A stretch of DNA of 64,000 nt from the NCBI RefSeq assembly GCF_038719015.1, contig NZ_CP152276.1:4419501-4483500 (forward strand), in the 5' to 3' direction. Positions 59,160 through 64,000 of this stretch are shown here, piece by piece (positions within the stretch are counted from its first letter, which is position 1; each line of letters opens with the position of its first letter). The position numbers were made by a program, and so were the translations under genes. Source of the stretch: Nguyenibacter vanlangensis. GTDB taxonomy: Bacteria > Pseudomonadota > Alphaproteobacteria > Acetobacterales > Acetobacteraceae. A model generated the notes under the pieces. The model saw only the letters and a program-made list of their open reading frames with translations. It had not been told where the DNA came from and ran no database searches.

Positions 59160-59765
59160 CTTGAATGGCTCAAAGTATCTATGAAACGACGCATGGTCAA
59201 TTTAGGCCGTAGCCTCATAAGCGCGAAGCGACAGGCGCATTGAAGCCAGTTGGACCATGGCCAGGAAGTTGGCGGCAGTTTGTCGTAGCGAGTGGCAACG
59301 CGACGGAAGTGCTTCAGCTTGGAGAAAAAGCGCTCAATAAGATTGCGCTCGCGGTAGAGCCGCTTGCTGAAGCACGGCTTCCAGCGCCGGCTGCTCTTTG
59401 GAGGGATGTTGGGCGTGGCCCCCTGCTCTTGGATCAGTTCGCGGATGCGGTCGGCGTCATAGGCTTTGTCAGCCAACACGATGGTGCGAGGTCCCAGATG
59501 ATCGAGAAGCGTATCGACGATCTGTCCGTCATGCGCCTGCCCAGCAGTGAGACCGAGTCGGATCGGAAGTCCTTGCGCGTCTGCCACAACATGGATTTTG
59601 GGCGTAAGCCCGCCGCGTGATCGACCAAGACAATGATCTCGATCCCCCTTTTTGCCGTCGCGGCCTGCTGATGAGCGCGAACGCAGGTGCTGTCGATCAT
59701 CTGGATATTGGGACCGTCCGCCCCCAATGCCTGACAGCCTCTGCGCCAGTCAACGAATGCGCTGA
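59160..59765 (-). pseudogene. IS5-type transposase remnant
   Basis: Minus-strand fragments in two frames match the IS5/IS427-like transposase: GADGPNIQMIDSTCVRAHQQ and, after a frame change near 59620, GLPIRLGLTAGQAHDGQIVD, TIVLADKAYDADRIRELIQE and the DDE helix YRERNLIERFFSKLKHFRRV. The N-terminal half is missing. The remnant separates the malic enzyme promoter region from the osmC-like gene. No intact terminal inverted repeats were identified. Confidence 0.8.
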
Positions 59766-59772
59766 AGGCCCC

Positions 59773-60222
59773 TCATCTCGCCATGGTAATTTCCGTTTTG
59801 ACGGAATTGGCGATAAAACACTGTTCATGCGCTAGATGATGCAGTTCCGCCTGCATTTCGGCGGTCGGCGGCTCTCCCGCATAGATGATGGTCGGATTCA
59901 GTTCGACGCGGCTGACAATCATCTTTCCGTCGACCTTCTCCATCACGCCGGTCGCATTGTCGGTATAGCTTTCTACAACGATCCGCTTGGGAGCCGCGAT
60001 GGAGAGAAACCACAACATGTGACAGCTCGAAATTGCCGCGATGTAGGCCTCTTCCGGATCGACATTGGCCTCGACCGAATAAGGAAGCGGAACGATATGC
60101 GGCGAAGCCGATGCCGGCACGACCTGTCCGCCGTCAAAGCGCCAAATGTGAGCGCGGCTGTAGCGCTTGTCGGTGAAGATCGCTCCGTCGCGATCCCAAT
60201 TTACCTCAACGGTCATTTTCAT
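59773..60222 (-). CDS. OsmC/Ohr-family protein
   Basis: 149 residues. OsmC/Ohr proteins are thiol peroxidases that reduce organic hydroperoxides, with two conserved cysteines. The body has RAHIWRFDGGQVVPASASPH near residue 23, EEAYIAAISSCHMLWFLSIA near 58 and LHHLAHEQCFIANSVKTEIT near the end, so both cysteines are present. The ATG at 60222 overlaps the GntR stop (ATGA), so the two genes are translationally coupled. Its C-terminus abuts the IS5-type remnant. Confidence 0.88.
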   Translation of the reverse strand: MKMTVEVNWDRDGAIFTDKRYSRAHIWRFDGGQVVPASASPHIVPLPYSVEANVDPEEAYIAAISSCHMLWFLSIAAPKRIVVESYTDNATGVMEKVDGKMIVSRVELNPTIIYAGEPPTAEMQAELHHLAHEQCFIANSVKTEITMAR

Positions 60223-60848
60223 GATCGATCCTTTGTCGGCTTGGAAAGAAGTCTTGCCGTCGTCTGAGTGAGATGACGGCGCAAATGCTGGGCTGCAGCT
60301 TCGAAATCGCGCTTCGCACATGCGGCGACGATTGCCGCGTGCTCCTCGAAAAAATTGATGCGCTCTTCGGCGCCGGGCTGCTGGTGCATCGTCGACCGAC
60401 GCGATTCCCGGCGGAGCGTCGTTATCGTCCGAAGCAAGCGCGTATTCTCACATCCGCTGTACAGGGTGAGATGAAACTGCTGGTCGAGTTCCAGAATCTG
60501 TAACGGGTCGTACTCAGAGCTCAGCTCATCGTTAAGCCTTTCAGCCTTCCGCAGGGCAGAGAGCGAAAGAGACGGAAGCGATTGCTCCAGGGCAGCGACC
60601 TCCAGAATAGCTCGAAGGTCGCAAAGCTCGGCCGATTCCCGCTCTGAGAGTATGGCGACCGCTAGGCTTCGATCAGGGCGCCGTACGACCAGACCGCTCC
60701 CGAGTAATCGGTCCAGAGCTTGCCTGACGGGTTGGCGGCTGACACCGAAACGTTCGGCGATCAACTCCTGCTTGAGCACGACGCCCGGCGCCAGTTCGCC
60801 CGACTCGATCTCATCCTGAAGCTCGCTGAAAATCGACTTTGGATCCAT
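60219..60848 (-). CDS. GntR-family regulator, FCD type
   Basis: 209 residues. The winged helix has LKQELIAERFGVSRQPVRQA near residue 25 and the FCD effector domain follows with ELCDLRAILEVAALEQ near 73, ELDQQFHLTLYSGCEN near 118 and EEHAAIVAACAKRDFEAA. FCD regulators usually sense small organic acids. The start codon lies inside a perfect 18-base palindrome, which suggests autoregulation. It is coupled to the downstream osmC-like gene. Confidence 0.9.
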   Translation of the reverse strand: MDPKSIFSELQDEIESGELAPGVVLKQELIAERFGVSRQPVRQALDRLLGSGLVVRRPDRSLAVAILSERESAELCDLRAILEVAALEQSLPSLSLSALRKAERLNDELSSEYDPLQILELDQQFHLTLYSGCENTRLLRTITTLRRESRRSTMHQQPGAEERINFFEEHAAIVAACAKRDFEAAAQHLRRHLTQTTARLLSKPTKDRS

Positions 60849-60856
60849 GGATCCAA
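60839..60856. promoter_or_regulatory. Perfect 18-base palindrome over the GntR start codon
   Basis: TTGGATCCATGGATCCAA is a perfect palindrome centred on the ATG of the GntR gene. It is a plausible autoregulatory operator blocking initiation of transcription or translation. No second site was found nearby. Confidence 0.6.
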
Positions 60857-61069
60857 GTTAGCGCGAGCCTTCCGCCTGGGTCAAGCCCCTATCCCGATGG
60901 CAAGCACCAGTGTCAGCAAAGCCAGCATTTGCCGTCACGCTGGCTTGAGTGGATTATTGTCTGGGCCGGCAAGCGACACCGGTTGCGGCATTCAGATGTC
61001 CAGGTATGGATGGCTCTTGAATGCCCGCTTCCCGTCCATCTCGGCCGTTCCGATTTATGGGTTCACGAC

Positions 61070-61705
61070 CTAAATCGCATTGAGATGATTATTCCATTCA
61101 ATATCATTGGATAGCGCCTTTTGTAATATTTCTCTTAGAATAATGGTATCTATTGTTTCCACCTGATGCCAATCAATGGATTCGTACTGGTCTCGGGTAA
61201 TGTCGGGTTCGGTCGTCATTTCGATCTCTTTAATCCACCACCGAACTATTTTTACGTATATGGAGAAAATAAAGAGGACATCAGAAAGCGTCAGAGGGAG
61301 TTTGCGATCATCTGCAAGTATCAGAAGAAGTTCATGTCCAATTTCATTCCTGATAGTATAGAGTCGTTCTATCTCATTCAATTCGCCCAGGTCGATTGCA
61401 TTGGCATCACAAAACCAGTGTAGGGCGGCCCGAAAGGCCTTGTTGCTATGCTGACCATCTTTCCCGCTCCCGGTTTCCCGAATCAATCGTTTGAATTCGT
61501 TCCCTCGTATGTAGCATAACTCACCATTGCTGATTTCGATATGCTGCGAAAAGAAACCATCCACCCGATCAATAGTGTATTTTTTGAATCTTTCGAAAGT
61601 CGTCAAAATAAGCCCGGCTAGTACAAATTGTCGGCGGACGTTTGTACCGTCGTCGGTGAACACACTGTTCAGTTTTGTAAACTTATTGGAATGATCCGGC
61701 ATCAT
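61070..61705 (-). CDS. Hypothetical helical protein with HEPN-like RNEIGH motif
   Basis: 211 residues in AT-richer DNA than its surroundings. The protein is predicted mainly helical, with a C-terminal hydrophobic stretch (SDVLFIFSIYVKIVRWWI). Around residue 117 it reads YTIRNEIGHELLLI, which fits the R-x4-H pattern of HEPN nucleases, though only one motif is visible and other family landmarks are weak. I do not recognise a family with confidence. No neighbour helps decide its role; the next gene upstream is an AAA-type ATPase. Confidence 0.55.
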   Translation of the reverse strand: MMPDHSNKFTKLNSVFTDDGTNVRRQFVLAGLILTTFERFKKYTIDRVDGFFSQHIEISNGELCYIRGNEFKRLIRETGSGKDGQHSNKAFRAALHWFCDANAIDLGELNEIERLYTIRNEIGHELLLILADDRKLPLTLSDVLFIFSIYVKIVRWWIKEIEMTTEPDITRDQYESIDWHQVETIDTIILREILQKALSNDIEWNNHLNAI

Positions 61706-61712
61706 TATTCAA

Positions 61713-62330
61713 TCATGCATCAATCTTATGGGGGGATGTATTTCCTCTTAAACTTCGCATCACGAAATTTGTCCGATCTTCGACGGGTGTCCGAGGAAGC
61801 TCCCTCAAGGTATAGCCATAATGTTGATAAGTTTCGATCATAACGTCATAGGTAGCGCTGGATTCTTCGAAGGTCTGCTTTCGTTCGGCGTCCTGAGTGT
61901 AAATTTCCGCCCACGGCGGGGCAATGAATACCTGTTGATAACGGAAGCGTCGCGCCGCAGTATCAAGGTGGGATGGAACGGGAAGATCGCACAGGCGGAG
62001 ATATCCGATGACATCTGGGATGCCGCGATCGAACAGGATATGTCCATTCCGTCTGGATGCCTCATGCCAGGAGCGTAGCTCCCAGCTTAGCATCAATTCA
62101 GCGAAAGCGTGGCGGTTCCGCCATGGGAGCGCTGTGCCGCCGATTTCGATCTGATCTCTGATGATGGCGCGTCCCGCTTCCGGCATATGAGGAATGCCTT
62201 GCCGAGCCAGAGCCTTGAGCAGCGTTGTCTTGCCGGAACCGGGGCCACCCGTCACGACATGGAAGCATGTGTCGAACGACGCACTCTTATGGCAGTGGGA
62301 CTCAAGGTGCTGATTGACAAAAGCTGTCAT
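61713..62330 (-). CDS. AAA_28-type P-loop ATPase/kinase
   Basis: About 205 residues from the ATG at 62330, coupled to the GST gene stop (ATGA). The Walker A motif FHVVTGGPGSGKTTLLKALA lies near residue 25, and HILFDRGIPDVIGYLRLC near 97 is the Walker B-like aspartate block. The AAA_28 family contains small predicted NTPases or kinases of unknown role. Downstream the reading frame ends at 61713, 7 bases before the HEPN-like gene. The operon context (GST, unknown protein, membrane protein) does not reveal a substrate. Confidence 0.82.
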   Translation of the reverse strand: MTAFVNQHLESHCHKSASFDTCFHVVTGGPGSGKTTLLKALARQGIPHMPEAGRAIIRDQIEIGGTALPWRNRHAFAELMLSWELRSWHEASRRNGHILFDRGIPDVIGYLRLCDLPVPSHLDTAARRFRYQQVFIAPPWAEIYTQDAERKQTFEESSATYDVMIETYQHYGYTLRELPRTPVEDRTNFVMRSLRGNTSPHKIDA

Positions 62331-62959
62331 GCCTGCGCTCCTCGCCGTCCTACGACGCGCGCGAACCAGGCGTGCAGGGCAGCAGCTTCTTCCAGCAATG
62401 CCAGCTTCAGGCGGTCGCGGGCAAAATTCAAGGTGACGAACGCCGTGATGTCGACGATCGAGAAGGCATCGCCGGCGACATAGGGTACGTCGCGCAACCG
62501 AATGTTCAGGTCGGCCATGAAATCGGCCAGCCTCTGGCGTCCGCGGGCGGCAAGCTCCGGGATTTGCGCATAGCCATGCGGTCCAACGAGCGCACGCCCC
62601 GCCAACCCTGGCAGGCTGTTTCGCACCGCTTCCATCGCGGCGAGATAGCCGTCGATTTCCATGCGCCGGTCCCACATGCCGATGACGGCGCGCTGTTCTG
62701 CCGTGTCACCCATCAGAGGAGGATCGGGGTGCAATTCTTCCAGATACCGGCAAATGACGGTCACCTCGCTGATCGCGGTGCCGTCGTCCAGTTCCAGTAC
62801 AGGCACGGTGCAGGAAGGGTTGAGGACACGGAATGTGGACGCGAACTGCTCGCGCTTGGCCAGATCGACCGTGACGGTCGGGATCGTCAGTCCCTTCTCG
62901 GCGACGAAGAAGCGTACACGCCGTGGATTGGGGGCGGTGGGGTAATCGTAGAGCTTCAT
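62327..62959 (-). CDS. Glutathione S-transferase family protein
   Basis: About 210 residues. The start MKLYDYPTAPNPRRVRFFVA and GSH-site block NPSCTVPVLELDDGTAISEV with cis-proline (VP) near residue 55 are typical of GST, with the C-terminal helical domain following (RDVPYVAGDAFSIVDITAFV near 150). It lies in a chain of genes joined by ATGA overlaps at both ends. Class and substrate unknown. Confidence 0.88.
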   Translation of the reverse strand: MKLYDYPTAPNPRRVRFFVAEKGLTIPTVTVDLAKREQFASTFRVLNPSCTVPVLELDDGTAISEVTVICRYLEELHPDPPLMGDTAEQRAVIGMWDRRMEIDGYLAAMEAVRNSLPGLAGRALVGPHGYAQIPELAARGRQRLADFMADLNIRLRDVPYVAGDAFSIVDITAFVTLNFARDRLKLALLEEAAALHAWFARVVGRRGAQA

Positions 62960-63531
62960 GGCAATGCCGCCCGTCGATGGTGACGGGACGGAGACTCTGA
63001 TCGATCCCGGATGGCCGTGAGCATACGGCGGCGGATCAGGCCACTGACCGGACGGATCAGATACCAGTAGGGCGCGAAATGGTGCCTGGCCCGGTCTGTG
63101 ACGCAAAGCACGCGGGTTTCCGTCACCAGTCGGTTGGTGCTCCCCGGACCCGACTGGATGGAGAAGCCAAGGGCAAGCTTGCAGACGTCGTCATCCCGAG
63201 AGGAGAGAAAGGCATCCGTCGAGGGGATGTCGCGCAGCCCGTAATCCGCCTGCCAGAACGAGCCGATGAGGCCATAGATCAGTGCCGTGTCGCCCCGCCG
63301 TTCCAGCACCGTGAAGTCGGCGAGGTCCAGATTCTGTTGCCGCGCGCGACCGAACAGCCGGGTGGGCGTCTCCCGCAGGCGGATGGCGGCGCGAACCAGC
63401 GGATCGTCCTCGTTCCGCCAGAGGGTCACCGCGTTCATGATTCGACTGGCCGGGGCACAGATATCCATGCAATGTCGCTCGCTGAAATCGAAGCGCGGCA
63501 GGAAATCGTCCAACGGGTTCAGTAGGATCAT
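62956..63531 (-). CDS. Unknown protein, SRPBCC-like by motif
   Basis: 191 residues. It opens with a short hydrophobic stretch and MILLNPLDDFLPRFDFSER. The central block FTVLERRGDTALIYGLIGSF and later TETRVLCVTDRARHHFAPYW with LIRPVSGLIRRRMLTAI resemble proteins of unknown function with an SRPBCC-like (polyketide-cyclase) fold, seen mainly in actinobacteria. I cannot confirm the family. It overlaps both neighbours by 4 bases. Confidence 0.6.
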   Translation of the reverse strand: MILLNPLDDFLPRFDFSERHCMDICAPASRIMNAVTLWRNEDDPLVRAAIRLRETPTRLFGRARQQNLDLADFTVLERRGDTALIYGLIGSFWQADYGLRDIPSTDAFLSSRDDDVCKLALGFSIQSGPGSTNRLVTETRVLCVTDRARHHFAPYWYLIRPVSGLIRRRMLTAIRDRSESPSRHHRRAALP

Positions 63532-63953
63532 GAATTCTGTCTACCCAGAATGACGGAACGGTGAATTTCATCGGTCAATTCGTTGTTGATCTTGACGAGC
63601 TTGTGGATCTCGTCGGTGAGCCGAAGGACCGCCTCAGTATCCTGAAATGTTTGCAACGCCTGCTTGTCGGAGGCCTTCGTTAGGACCTGCTGCCCGACCA
63701 TAACAACCGAAAGCAGGACCAACTGCAAAAAGGTCTGCGATATCCAGGAAACAAGCGCGAACGCACCCTGGTGAATGGCCTCGGGCAAGCTGACCAGCGC
63801 CAACGCGGCAAATGCGTAGGCGCAACACATCGACCCGACGATCCTTGTTATGAAGGCCGCCAACTTCCCATTGAAACCCACGGACCCGTTGTCCACCACG
63901 GGGACTCCCTCAATGCGATTTCGCACACTTCGTGGATTAGGAAGATGTTCCAC
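63528..63953 (-). CDS. Small membrane protein with C-terminal coiled coil
   Basis: 141 residues. Two hydrophobic helices (SMCCAYAFAALALVSLPEAI and FLQLVLLSVVMVGQQVL) are followed by a helical coiled coil (LRLTDEIHKLVKINNELTDE). It looks like a small integral membrane protein with a cytoplasmic coiled coil. Closest resemblance is to uncharacterised actinobacterial membrane proteins. It is the first gene of the overlapping four-gene operon; the upstream 47 bases reach the window edge and show no other gene. Confidence 0.65.
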   Translation of the reverse strand: MEHLPNPRSVRNRIEGVPVVDNGSVGFNGKLAAFITRIVGSMCCAYAFAALALVSLPEAIHQGAFALVSWISQTFLQLVLLSVVMVGQQVLTKASDKQALQTFQDTEAVLRLTDEIHKLVKINNELTDEIHRSVILGRQNS

Positions 63954-64000
63954 GCGGCACGCCTCTGTCAGCTTCTCTCAAAATCCATGCGGGACCTCGG

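Noticed and set aside
60857..61069. Gene between the GntR gene and the HEPN-like gene
   Set aside because: A frame of about 90 codons crosses this gap, but it starts inside the GntR gene, shows no family resemblance and has no ribosome-binding site.

Overview
The window looks like the chromosome of a high-GC alphaproteobacterium, most likely an acetic acid bacterium or close relative (Acetobacteraceae). This is inferred from gene content and order: lptF-lptG-lptD-surA-rsmA, divergent pepA-holC, psd-pssA, a DUF2125 protein, and a Hyf-like set next to phospholipid genes. No rRNA, tRNA or CRISPR array was recognised. Very long antisense open frames over GC-rich genes were treated as shadows.

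Layout. 1-6.3 kb: a LacI-type regulator diverges from an operon with a sugar-type ABC importer (binding protein, ATPase, permease), a phosphotriesterase-family hydrolase, a glutamine-amidotransferase-like protein and an M20 deacylase cut by the window edge. 6.3-6.9 kb: a decayed IS481-type transposase. 7.1-14.1 kb: outer-membrane biogenesis block lptF-lptG-lptD-surA followed directly by rsmA. 14.2-21.2 kb: housekeeping genes (FAD-linked oxidase, tsaC, cysQ, pepA, holC, aldo/keto reductase). 21.3-28.2 kb: six genes resembling hydrogenase-4 subunits B, C, E, F, G and I, whose large subunit has lost the NiFe cysteines. The run ends at a strong bidirectional hairpin facing psd-pssA. 30-31.6 kb: a methyltransferase and gloB.

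31.6-43.4 kb: a tightly coupled purine-scavenging locus on the minus strand: TonB-dependent receptor, AzgA-type purine permease, exported nucleoside hydrolase, adenine deaminase, M20 amidohydrolase and phosphoribosyltransferase. A UTRA-type GntR regulator diverges from it across a perfect 9+9 inverted repeat. The receptor-permease junction is interrupted by a partial duplication of the receptor 3' end plus an AT-richer segment with a membrane glycosyltransferase. 43.4-46.7 kb: polyhydroxyalkanoate genes (phaB, phaC, phaE, divergent phaR). 46.7-54.3 kb: DUF2125 protein, lysophospholipid acyltransferase, ArsR/AHSA1 pair, S10 peptidase, S1/P1 nuclease and a DUF6880-like protein. The 300-base gap at 48 kb carries a DnaA-box-like site, with a second in the adjacent gene.

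54.3-64 kb: a more accessory region with a truncated HTH gene, glutathione transferases, a methyltransferase, an antitoxin with a truncated RelE partner, malic enzyme, an IS5-type remnant, GntR-osmC, an AT-rich HEPN-like protein, and a four-gene operon with 4-bp overlaps (membrane protein, unknown protein, GST, AAA ATPase).

A recurring peculiarity is short imprecise tandem duplication (units of about 12-15 bp) at gene ends and starts, several of which duplicate stop/start overlaps or add short peptide repeats.
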